NCBI GenBank assembly: GCA_026707735.1
Contig: JAPOWH010000027.1
Coordinates: 79,250-143,249 of the forward strand
Reading direction: 5' to 3'
Length of the DNA: 64,000 bases
DNA from: Gammaproteobacteria bacterium
Lineage (GTDB): Bacteria > Pseudomonadota > Gammaproteobacteria > Pseudomonadales > Azotimanducaceae
The notes beneath the pieces were generated by a model. It did no database searches and had not been told where the DNA came from. It saw nothing but the letters and a program-made list of their open reading frames with translations. How positions within the stretch are numbered: the first letter of the stretch is position 1; every line of letters starts with the position of its first letter. The translations under genes were made by a program, and so were the position numbers. This document shows, in pieces, positions 26,844-35,171 of the stretch.

Positions 26844-27752
26844 ATGACTGCTCTGTTGACCCATCCTGACTTTCTCCTGCACGAGACTCCACACAACCAT
26901 CCCGAGTCATCTGAACGCATTCGAAGCGTGATTCAACACCTCAAATCCACAGGGATTATTGACGAGGCAACACCAATCGCTCCAGATCTGGCTTCGTTGG
27001 AGTCGTTGGCAAGTGTCCATGCCAAGGACTATGTAGACCAAATCGAACGCGCATTACCATCGGTGGGAATGTTGAGAATCGACGCTGACACTTCAATAGG
27101 CCCAAATTCACTTAACGCTGCGCGACGCTCTGCAGGAGCAGTAGTAAGAGCAGTTGACGAAGCACTAAGTGGGAACCACCCTAAGTCCTTTTGTGTTGTC
27201 CGTCCACCCGGACACCACGCCGAGAGCTCGCAGGGCATGGGATTCTGTCTCTTCAACAGTGTTGCCGTAGCTGCCCAGCATGCGCTGCAAACGCTGGACC
27301 GAGTAGCCATCCTCGACTTTGACGTACACCACGGCAATGGCACTGTTGAGATGTTCGCGGATCGTCCGGAAGTGCTGGTTTGCTCGAGCTTCCAATTTCC
27401 GTTCTATCCTTATCGCTACCAGGATGTGGACAGCCCAAACATCGTGAACACCCCATTGCCGGCTGGTAGTGGAAGCAGAGACTTTCGCAAAGCCATTGAA
27501 GAAGACTGGACTCGCCCACTGGAAAACCACCGACCTCAGTTGATATTGGTCTCTGCTGGATTTGATGCCCACGAAGATGATCCGTTAGCTCAACTGATGC
27601 TCGAAGACGACGACTTCCGTTGGATTACCAATTGGATCTGCGAAATGGCCGCAACTCATAGCGAAGGGAGGCTAGTTTCTACTCTTGAGGGAGGCTATGA
27701 TCTAAGCGCCCTTGCTCGTTGTGCGGCTATCCATCTTGAATGCCTTCTCTAG
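26844..27752 (+). CDS. Histone-deacetylase-fold amidohydrolase
   Basis: A protein of 302 residues of the arginase/deacetylase superfamily. It shows RPPGHHAES (tandem catalytic His), DFDVHHGNGT with zinc ligands, and SAGFDAHEDDPLAQ. Bacterial members deacylate acetylated polyamines, acetoin-related or other N-acyl compounds. It is 15 bases after the CoA-transferase and ends the operon, so an N-acylated imported substrate is a fair guess. All zinc ligands and both catalytic His appear present. A Gly-rich C-terminal loop TLEGGYDLSAL is typical of the family. Confidence 0.92.
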   Translation: MTALLTHPDFLLHETPHNHPESSERIRSVIQHLKSTGIIDEATPIAPDLASLESLASVHAKDYVDQIERALPSVGMLRIDADTSIGPNSLNAARRSAGAVVRAVDEALSGNHPKSFCVVRPPGHHAESSQGMGFCLFNSVAVAAQHALQTLDRVAILDFDVHHGNGTVEMFADRPEVLVCSSFQFPFYPYRYQDVDSPNIVNTPLPAGSGSRDFRKAIEEDWTRPLENHRPQLILVSAGFDAHEDDPLAQLMLEDDDFRWITNWICEMAATHSEGRLVSTLEGGYDLSALARCAAIHLECLL

Positions 27753-27814
27753 CAACCAGCATCTCTCTCCCTAACAATTGACCGAATGCAACGATGGTAG
27801 CGGTGTTCCTTCCG

Positions 27815-27826
27815 CTTTAGCTAAAG
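27815..27826. repeat. 12-base palindrome between convergent genes
   Basis: CTTTAGCTAAAG is a perfect palindrome one base downstream of the Eis-like stop (minus strand), in the 75-base gap between the convergent deacetylase and Eis-like genes. Followed on the plus strand by TCTAAAAATCG. It could be part of a shared transcription end, but the stem has no loop and the evidence is thin. Confidence 0.25.
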
Positions 27827-27827
27827 T

Positions 27828-29066
27828 CTAAAAATCGTCTATACAGAACGGTTTGTACCTGCAGGAAAAGAAACTGTCTAAGCGCGGCAACTTGCCAGCA
27901 TCACTGACTTCTGCTCTTCCGGCTGTGCATAACCCAGACAACGAAGTGTGTCCGCTGATCAGCGAAGCCAGTCCGTTGATGCCTATGCGAAAGTCAACAT
28001 TCTTGGCGTTACGAGTAACTTCTCTCTCAATTCCATTTGATTCGATGCAGTAGCTACCCACGTTCCAGGGACACTCGGCGTCTTCAAGAATTTCAAATGA
28101 CGCAGTGCCGGAGGCCTGATAGTTCCGTTGGAACGCAAGTTCTTGGACATCTACAACACGCATCCAAATGCCCTCTTCCCATCGCGCACGTAGCGATCTT
28201 GGTTCAAGAAGCATGGAAAGCGCCGGATCATCGGTTGGTACGTATACATGCACTTCTTTCACAAGGTCGTGGCTTCGAATGTAGTGCCACAAGCCCCGAT
28301 ATGAATTCATGTCGCCATAGATGAAGTCATGGATTCCAAATCGCTGATTTGGACCGTCTTCCGTATTCGTGTGTTCACGCAAACGATAGGAAACATAGCC
28401 ATCGGGCGTGCCACCCTGATCATAGTGAATGGCAAAGTGAAATTTCCTCTTCCCTTCGAGATAGCCCTCTTTCCAAACAATTGGAGGTCGATAGAGCATC
28501 AAGTTCCTTTCTTTGTGGAAGTCATCATAGAGTTCTTCAACAATGGGGAGTGCGACTTCTCGGTCTACACGAGCAACCCATCCGGTTGGTGATTCGTTGC
28601 CAAACTGGAATGCCGCGAGTCGCGGGTCAAACCTGTAGCTGTACATCGACGAGGCAAGCCCATACCCAAATCGCTGATAGATCGCACCCATCGAAGCCCA
28701 AAGGATCGAAGCTGGCACGCCTTCGCTGTGCGCCAACTTCAGGCGTTGAGTAATCAAATGGCGAACGATGCCGCGTCGTCGGTGACCTGGGTCCGTGCCC
28801 ACTGCCGTTACGCCGTCGGCTTTCACTTCCACACCGTTCAGTCGCATGCGAAACGGAAATCCCCCTGACGTTGCAACAAGCTTGCCTCGATGCAAAGCTA
28901 TGGTCGTCATTTCAGGCTTAATCGGATCCTTTGCCTCCTCGTCGGCTGAAGGAGTGCTGTTGTCCGCGAACACATACCTCACCAACCGATGAAAGTCTCT
29001 CATTTCCTCTGCGCGTGCGGGGCGGAACTCATAGCTGCTTAGATCGGCCATTTGCTCAGTCTTCAA
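27828..29066 (-). CDS. Eis-like GNAT N-acetyltransferase
   Basis: A protein of 412 residues with the Eis architecture. The N-terminal GNAT domain has the acetyl-CoA loop GTDPGHRRRGIVRHL near residue 90. A second GNAT-like domain follows, then a C-terminal sterol-carrier-like domain (about 305-400). Eis enzymes acetylate amines such as aminoglycosides or protein lysines; most described members come from Actinomycetota, so a Gram-negative copy is less usual. The TTG at 29066 and an ATG five codons later are both possible starts. It ends one base from a palindrome and converges with the deacetylase gene. Deacetylase and acetyltransferase side by side is suggestive only. Confidence 0.85.
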   Translation of the reverse strand: MKTEQMADLSSYEFRPARAEEMRDFHRLVRYVFADNSTPSADEEAKDPIKPEMTTIALHRGKLVATSGGFPFRMRLNGVEVKADGVTAVGTDPGHRRRGIVRHLITQRLKLAHSEGVPASILWASMGAIYQRFGYGLASSMYSYRFDPRLAAFQFGNESPTGWVARVDREVALPIVEELYDDFHKERNLMLYRPPIVWKEGYLEGKRKFHFAIHYDQGGTPDGYVSYRLREHTNTEDGPNQRFGIHDFIYGDMNSYRGLWHYIRSHDLVKEVHVYVPTDDPALSMLLEPRSLRARWEEGIWMRVVDVQELAFQRNYQASGTASFEILEDAECPWNVGSYCIESNGIEREVTRNAKNVDFRIGINGLASLISGHTSLSGLCTAGRAEVSDAGKLPRLDSFFSCRYKPFCIDDF

Positions 29067-29128
29067 ATCTCTTCATATACGTTCGACACCTGCGCCAGCT
29101 AGTTGTCCGCTTTCGCAAAGATGCTCGG

Positions 29129-30121
29129 TCAACCCATGAAAGTCTCAAGTCTTCGCGCGACTTGCGCAGCTGAACCGGTAGGCATGGGAATCAGTTGAAC
29201 ATCGGCTCCGAGTTTAGAGCGATTTCTTAGGCGCTCCGAAATTTCGTCTTTGCGCCCAATAACTTGAATTGCACTTACCATTTCTTCGCTAATAGCAGCC
29301 ATTGCTTGTTCACGGTCGCGATTTTTCCAGGCTTCACGCGAATTTTGCACTTCCTCCTCGAATCCGCTCGAAGCCAGCATTTTCCAGTAGAAATCACCCA
29401 TGCGATTGATGTAGTGGAACAAAGGGCCTCTAGCCGCCATCCACACAGCATCGTTATCAGCTTCATCAAGCAAGTAAACATTGGTAAACGGGGCAATCGT
29501 GATTGCGGCTACGTCCCGCCCGGCACGCTCCGCTCCAACCGCTAGAGATTCGCGCAACGACCCAAATCGGTCATGTGGCCAATGAATCGGAAAGATTCCA
29601 TCAGCAATCTCTCCTGTTTGCAAGATTGACTTGGGCGTAATCGCGGCAATGTAGATAGGAATGTGATTTCGTGGTCGATCATAGTCCAGCGTGAATCCTC
29701 GAGACATTTGGAAAATCTTGCCGTCATACTCCAGACGATTGCCCGCAATGAGCATGTTGATGAGTTCCGTGTACTCTCGCAAGCGTCTGAGGGGCAGCTC
29801 AAAGCCAACTCCGTGAAAATCCTCGATAACGCGATGGCCCGAGGAACCTAAACCGCAAATCATCCTCCCGTTTGACAGCACATCCAACATGGCAAACTCC
29901 TGCGCAATTGCAGCAGGCGTACGTGAGTAGACGTTCAAAATGGACGTAGCTATGCTGATCTTCTCCGTGTGTGTTGCGAGTAGAGTCATCCAAGGCAACG
30001 TTGAAGGACCCCAGGACTCGCCTGTGGCAATTAACTCAAAACCGAGTGATTCAGCGATTCGAACTTTTTCGATGGTGTCGCGCCAGTCAGCGCCAATTCC
30101 ACAGAGAATTCCAAGACGCAT
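29129..30121 (-). CDS. Luciferase-like (LLM class) flavin-dependent oxidoreductase
   Basis: A protein of 330 residues with the bacterial luciferase-like TIM-barrel fold (MRLGILCGIGADWRDTIE, NGRMICGLGSSGHRVIEDF, PIYIAAITPKSILQTGEIADG). Members use FMN or F420 to oxidise small organics. The ATG at 30121 is chosen over an upstream one at 30154 because GGGAG lies 7 bases before it. It is transcribed away from the TonB receptor gene (30293-33160), which is upstream on the same strand with a gap of 171 bases. The substrate is unknown. Two related enzymes lie at 34004 and 39399. Confidence 0.9.
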   Translation of the reverse strand: MRLGILCGIGADWRDTIEKVRIAESLGFELIATGESWGPSTLPWMTLLATHTEKISIATSILNVYSRTPAAIAQEFAMLDVLSNGRMICGLGSSGHRVIEDFHGVGFELPLRRLREYTELINMLIAGNRLEYDGKIFQMSRGFTLDYDRPRNHIPIYIAAITPKSILQTGEIADGIFPIHWPHDRFGSLRESLAVGAERAGRDVAAITIAPFTNVYLLDEADNDAVWMAARGPLFHYINRMGDFYWKMLASSGFEEEVQNSREAWKNRDREQAMAAISEEMVSAIQVIGRKDEISERLRNRSKLGADVQLIPMPTGSAAQVARRLETFMG

Positions 30122-30292
30122 TTGATTTCTCCCAGACCAAAGTATCACCAACAACTAGAGAGCGAACCAATATGGTGAGTACCTGTCTTTTGCTCTCAGT
30201 CCTACAAGATTCGGCCAACCAAACCAATCAGCTCTACTGAGAACTGGGAGCTCCCATGCAAAGAAATGATAGTGCTGAAAGGAATACATCGC

Positions 30293-33160
30293 TCACGGAC
30301 GCACGCGAAATCGGACATAAAGCGTACGGCCCTTGATGTCGTGTACGAACCCGTCAAAGCCCGGGCGCAGATTGTAGCGATGAACGCCGGCTCGACCGCT
30401 TGGCAGTGGAGGGGGATCCTTGTCCATCAGATTCCGCGCACCTATAGAGAGTGTGACTTCACTACCCAAGAAATCATTTAGAACGTAGCTGTAGTTGGCA
30501 TCGTGTGTAGTCCAAGACGCGATTCTAGGTTGCGTTGCGACCTCATCGTTCTTGTACGAATCCACATAACGAACAGTCAACGATGCTGCATGAGGTTCCC
30601 AAATCCAGGAAATGCCTACATTGAGGCGCAGCTTGGGTGTTGGTGCAAAGCCGTTGGTGTCGTTGCGACTTCCCAGTCGATCCAGATAAGTCCCATTGGC
30701 ATCCTTCACGTTGAATCGAGTAAGCAAAGTCGCATCGCCGCTGACACGAAAAGCCCCTAAAGGAGTAGCTGCATCGTAGTACGCATTGGCGTCGATGCCC
30801 CCTGTGCGGACAGCACCGATGTTCTCATAGTCTGTAGTCACCACGCTGAGTTGTCCCGAGGTATCGCGTTGCACACGATCATCATTGGGTCTACCGTCGT
30901 CATAGCAGTCGTCGTCAACTATCGCTTGAAAGCTCCGCCCCTGCGCAATGACGTCGGTGTAATCCAACCTCCAGTAGTCCAGACTGACAGCCGAGTTTGG
31001 CACTGGTTGAAACAGAACTCCCAAGTTGGAAGAGTGCGCGGATTGTGGACTTAGCCCGCCTCCTCGCAGCACAGTTGCGACAGCGAAATTGTCGCCGCGG
31101 CTTGCAATCGAACCTGATTCATCCACCACGCAGCGCCCAATGCCTCGACCATCAAATTGAAAAGGATCTCTAAGCGTCCGAGAGCTTATGTTTCCCGCTG
31201 CTTGATAGACGCTTGGAGCCTGAAACGATGTTCCCCATGACATACGAAAGGAAAGCCAGTCTTGGATTGAATAGCGAAGGGCAATCTTCGGATCAGTTGA
31301 GCCGCCGGCTTTGTCGTAGCTCTCATGTCGGACAGCAACCTGCAGCTCGCCCCGCTGGCTTAAGGTGACCAGACCTTCGGCGAATACGGCCCACACACGT
31401 TGGTCTGCGTTCCGAACGAAATCGCGAATCTGCTGAGGTCCCTTGCCCGCCGCGTTCAACGGGTCCGGCTGATACCGATAGGTAAGCTCGCGATATTGAG
31501 AGCCAGACGCAAGCGTCACCGGCATACCGCGCCACTCGAACAGGGGTCCAGAAGCCACAAATTCCATCACGTGTTGTTTTGTCACACTACTCTCTATACG
31601 CACCCCCTCAAATCGCTGCAACGTCTCTGTGTCATTGGCCGCGCGTTTTCCAACCAGGTTTGGCATCAATCCGTCGTTAGCGACGGTCTTGGGCGTGACT
31701 AACTCAGGAGCTACCAGTCGGGTACCAAAGGGATTCCAGCGACCCTCGAAAACCGCGCGAGAGAATTCATCTGAGATCCAGTGGCGCTCGGAGGAAACTG
31801 CAAGATCAGAACGGGCGTGGGCAAGATGACCTTCGCCTGTCCAACCACCAGGCAATTCGCGCTCGACCCCAACTAAGAGACGCAAGTTTTCAAAGTTGCG
31901 CACCTCGCTACCAGAATTTCGTCCAAAGGCTTCGGCCCCCAGCGGGCGACCAAAGTAACCCACTGGGACCGCTCGGTGCTTTTCTGGATTCCAATCTTCG
32001 GGATCCACGTAGCTCAGTGAGCCATCGGCGTCGGGATCCGTCCAAAAATTGAATGGGTGGTTGGCGGGAACGAAGAACTCGTTGGTTCGCTCGACATTTC
32101 CTCTAAACAGCAGCATGTTCCCTACACGATCGGTCACGTCGTTGACCGAATAGCCAACTTCGCCGAATACTGTTAGCCCAGCTGAGAGGTGGAATTCTGC
32201 ATCGGCAAAGAACTGCGCACGCTTTTCACCAGCAATCATCGTCCGCTGATCGGAGAAGTCCATACGGCAAAGCGAGCCGCTTGGAAAACCTCCTCCAGCC
32301 TTGCAGTCCGGGTCCGGAAATAGTGGAGTATCGACCCCTCCCAACTGAAATGGAGAGTAGGTCCCATCCGGATTGGCGACCGCGCGGCGAAAGCTCCCTG
32401 GGGAACCTCGGCCAGAGTCGAACGAGCCTTCGACGATGTCGCCGTCACCATCAGGGTCGATAGCCCGTGGAACCATCCATTCAAAGTCAGTTCGAAAATT
32501 CTCGTCCTGCTCTAGCCAAGTGCCAAACACTCGGATCCCTCCTTGTGCTGTCTTGAACCCGTAACCGATGCTTAGATCGTAGGCTTGATTGCTCGCGTCT
32601 CGATAGCCTCCGGCAATCTCCAAGCCAATCAAATTGTCGCGTGTGACAATATTCGCAACACCCGCAACTGCTTGAGACCCATAGGTGGCTGATGCTCCAT
32701 CGCGAAGGATTTCAACCCTATCGATCAGCAATACAGGGAGTGTATTTATGTCGAAAAAGCTCTGTCCAACATCGTTCGAGACCGGAGCAATACCCGCTCT
32801 GCGACCATTAATCAGAGTTAGCGTGGACGACAGTCCCACTCCGCGGAGACTGAATTGAGCGACGCCCTGCAAGTAACTTTGCTGCGTCGCGAGGTAGGAA
32901 CCTGTATTTGCCGTCAGGCTAGCAAGGACATCGACTGGTTGTGCGGCACCCATCGACTCGAAGAGGTCTGCGTCTAGTGACTGTACCGGAGCGCGACCTT
33001 CATACACTTCCCGTCGTTTGATGAGGGAACCGACAACAACAATCTCTTCGATTTCAGGTTCGGCCACCTGGACACTTGGCACGTCTTGAGCATGTGCTTG
33101 CACGAAGGTCAGTAGAGCCGCGGCAACCCACGGGGTGATAGTTCTATCGCACAACAACAT
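30293..33160 (-). CDS. TonB-dependent outer-membrane receptor, long type
   Basis: A protein of 955 residues. The signal peptide is about 1-24 (ALLTFVQAHA). A TonB-box-like stretch EIEEIVVVGSLIKRRE is followed by a plug domain with INGRRAGIAPV and ILRDGASATYGSQAVAG. The barrel ends in the family block PSGRAGVHRYNLRPGFDG. The last residues are RFRVRP, without the usual terminal aromatic. Long receptors of this type in marine bacteria import oligomers or hydrophobic compounds, but the ligand is not predictable. The flanking genes are LLM and PPOX-type oxidoreductases. The gene is divergent from the PPOX-fold gene with about 260 bases between. Confidence 0.9.
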   Translation of the reverse strand: MLLCDRTITPWVAAALLTFVQAHAQDVPSVQVAEPEIEEIVVVGSLIKRREVYEGRAPVQSLDADLFESMGAAQPVDVLASLTANTGSYLATQQSYLQGVAQFSLRGVGLSSTLTLINGRRAGIAPVSNDVGQSFFDINTLPVLLIDRVEILRDGASATYGSQAVAGVANIVTRDNLIGLEIAGGYRDASNQAYDLSIGYGFKTAQGGIRVFGTWLEQDENFRTDFEWMVPRAIDPDGDGDIVEGSFDSGRGSPGSFRRAVANPDGTYSPFQLGGVDTPLFPDPDCKAGGGFPSGSLCRMDFSDQRTMIAGEKRAQFFADAEFHLSAGLTVFGEVGYSVNDVTDRVGNMLLFRGNVERTNEFFVPANHPFNFWTDPDADGSLSYVDPEDWNPEKHRAVPVGYFGRPLGAEAFGRNSGSEVRNFENLRLLVGVERELPGGWTGEGHLAHARSDLAVSSERHWISDEFSRAVFEGRWNPFGTRLVAPELVTPKTVANDGLMPNLVGKRAANDTETLQRFEGVRIESSVTKQHVMEFVASGPLFEWRGMPVTLASGSQYRELTYRYQPDPLNAAGKGPQQIRDFVRNADQRVWAVFAEGLVTLSQRGELQVAVRHESYDKAGGSTDPKIALRYSIQDWLSFRMSWGTSFQAPSVYQAAGNISSRTLRDPFQFDGRGIGRCVVDESGSIASRGDNFAVATVLRGGGLSPQSAHSSNLGVLFQPVPNSAVSLDYWRLDYTDVIAQGRSFQAIVDDDCYDDGRPNDDRVQRDTSGQLSVVTTDYENIGAVRTGGIDANAYYDAATPLGAFRVSGDATLLTRFNVKDANGTYLDRLGSRNDTNGFAPTPKLRLNVGISWIWEPHAASLTVRYVDSYKNDEVATQPRIASWTTHDANYSYVLNDFLGSEVTLSIGARNLMDKDPPPLPSGRAGVHRYNLRPGFDGFVHDIKGRTLYVRFRVRP

Positions 33161-33418
33161 TTCCCAACATTATGGTTCCAATACGTCCGCTGCGGAATTC
33201 TAGAGCAATAGTGAAAGTTGGAGCTACGGATTGAGACGACCTATTGGTCCAATCTGGCGCAATAGTCAATCAGTCTCCAATTTCACCACTAACGCACCAC
33301 GTTCCGGTTGCAGCCTCGGTTCCTGCGCTCACCCAACGGGTAGCTAAAATTCACCGTCTACGCACTACCCATGGGGATATCAGGAGCACAATTAGAACGC
33401 TATTTGCCCTCCGAAGTT

Positions 33419-33892
33419 ATGCCGTCCCGCAGAAAATCAATCGAACTCTCAGAGTCTGAGATCGACGAGTATCTTCAGACTGCCCACACGCTAATCATTG
33501 TGTCCAATGGTCTCAGAGGCTTCCCACATCCCATGCCAATGTGGTTTTGCGCAGACTCGCAACGAAATTGCTACTGCACGACATTCGCAAAGAGCCAGAA
33601 GGTGCTCAACTGGAAGCGGGACCCACGGGCGTCGCTGCTGGTGGAATCCGGAGAGCAATATGCGGAGTTGAAAGGATTGGTCATATATGCGCAAACAGAA
33701 GTTATCGAAGACCTAGCGAGCGTCATAGACACATTGGTGAACATCAATGCCAAAGGAAGAAATCTCACTGAAGAACAACGGCAAGGCCTTCGACGATCTG
33801 TTAGTTCCACGGCAGCAAAACGGATCGTACTGAAATTCGTTCCCGAAAAATTCATCTCTTGGGATCACGCAAAACTCGGTGGGAGATACTAA
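33419..33892 (+). CDS. PPOX-fold (pyridoxamine oxidase-like) flavin/F420-binding protein
   Basis: A protein of 157 residues with the split beta-barrel of the pyridoxamine 5'-phosphate oxidase-like family. The conserved opening is TLIIVSNGLRGFPHPMPMWF, then KSQKVLNWKRDPRASLLVESG. Such proteins bind FMN or F420 and reduce or sequester small molecules. The ATG at 33419 begins the conserved part; an ATG at 33371 would add 16 residues and neither has a good Shine-Dalgarno. It is followed 111 bases later by an LLM oxidoreductase on the same strand, which is a common pairing. Confidence 0.82.
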   Translation: MPSRRKSIELSESEIDEYLQTAHTLIIVSNGLRGFPHPMPMWFCADSQRNCYCTTFAKSQKVLNWKRDPRASLLVESGEQYAELKGLVIYAQTEVIEDLASVIDTLVNINAKGRNLTEEQRQGLRRSVSSTAAKRIVLKFVPEKFISWDHAKLGGRY

Positions 33893-34003
33893 CGTTTCAG
33901 CGCCTCCGTCCAGTCAGCACTAAACTAATGATCGCAATGGTATTTCCGAGCAATTTCAAGGGAGCGGAAATAGCAACGAGTGTAGCCACGAGGAATTGAT
34001 GAC

Positions 34004-35011
34004 ATGACACTGGCTAAGCGAATGGCGGTTACTCTGCCGCTCAATCAATCACTAAACGACACTATTGATCTTGTTCGTTGGGCGGAAGACAGCGGCTTCA
34101 CTGACGGATGGTTTGCCGATCCTGGAGCTCCCGACGGCTTGACAACCGCTGCGGCGATTGCCGCGCACACAGAGAAGCTTCGAATCGGCATGGCGATTGT
34201 CCCTGTCTACACACGTTCCCTGACGGTGCTTGCAGCGTCAACCGACGTAATTGCGCAAGCGCTGCCTGGTCGTTTCATATTGGGTTTGGGTTCCTCCAGC
34301 GAAGCCATCATGCAAAACTTCAATGGCATCAAGCTTGAGAAACCCCTTACTCGCGTCAAGGAAACTGCGATAGTTGTGCGAAGCATCCTACAGGGAGAGA
34401 AAACCAACTTCACCGACTTGGAGACGGTATACAGCCGCGGATACTCTCAACTTCCCACAACGCCTCCCGTGCCCATATATTTGGCCGGGTTACGACCCAG
34501 AATGCTAGAAATGGCTGCGCAATACGGAGACGGCGTGATACTCAATCTATGGCCAAAATCGGCATTGCCCAAAATGTTGGAGCACATTCGGATTGGCGCT
34601 GAACGTGGCAGCAAGAAATTTGAAGACATTGAAGTCGTAAACCGATACGCTGTGATTGTTTCAGAGGACAAAGCACAGGCATACGATCTCTTCCGTCAAC
34701 ACTTCATTCCCTACTTCTCCAATCCCGTATACAACAACTTTCTAAAGTGGTGTGGCTACGAGGACGAAGCCAACGAGCTTTTGGAGGGCTGGCAGAGCCG
34801 AGACAGAGAGCGCACAGCCGCCGCGTTCCACGATGGGTTGGTAGACCAAATCGGAGTGGTAGGAACGGCAGAGGAGTGTCGAGAGCGCATTAGGACTCAC
34901 TCGAGCCAAGGAATTACTACGAGCATCATTGCACCTGTCGGTCGTCGCAACGACCTTGATGGCGCTTACAGCACTCTTTCAGCATTCACATCCGAGGAGT
35001 TTCAGTTCTAA
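34004..35011 (+). CDS. LLM class flavin/F420-dependent oxidoreductase
   Basis: A protein of 335 residues of the luciferase-like superfamily. Markers are WAEDSGFTDGWFADP, PGRFILGLGSSSEAIMQNF (the phosphate-binding region), PVPIYLAGLRPRMLEMAAQ and a C-terminal helical cap. ATG at 34004 has a GAGGA Shine-Dalgarno at 33990-33994. FMN or F420 cannot be separated by eye. It lies between a PPOX-fold gene and an acyl-CoA synthetase on the same strand, so an oxidation followed by CoA activation is possible. Confidence 0.9.
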   Translation: MTLAKRMAVTLPLNQSLNDTIDLVRWAEDSGFTDGWFADPGAPDGLTTAAAIAAHTEKLRIGMAIVPVYTRSLTVLAASTDVIAQALPGRFILGLGSSSEAIMQNFNGIKLEKPLTRVKETAIVVRSILQGEKTNFTDLETVYSRGYSQLPTTPPVPIYLAGLRPRMLEMAAQYGDGVILNLWPKSALPKMLEHIRIGAERGSKKFEDIEVVNRYAVIVSEDKAQAYDLFRQHFIPYFSNPVYNNFLKWCGYEDEANELLEGWQSRDRERTAAAFHDGLVDQIGVVGTAEECRERIRTHSSQGITTSIIAPVGRRNDLDGAYSTLSAFTSEEFQF

Positions 35012-35171
35012 ATCGCCTATCAATGAGCAATCGGCTCCTACGAACCAAGCCACGATGCGAGATATGGAATGTCTCGACCGGAATAAGCGAGTTGGGAACA
35101 CAAAAACGCATAGGCTACGCCAGCGCGTTCTCTCGATGAGGAAAAAATTTTCGTTAATTTGTTAGCAGTCC

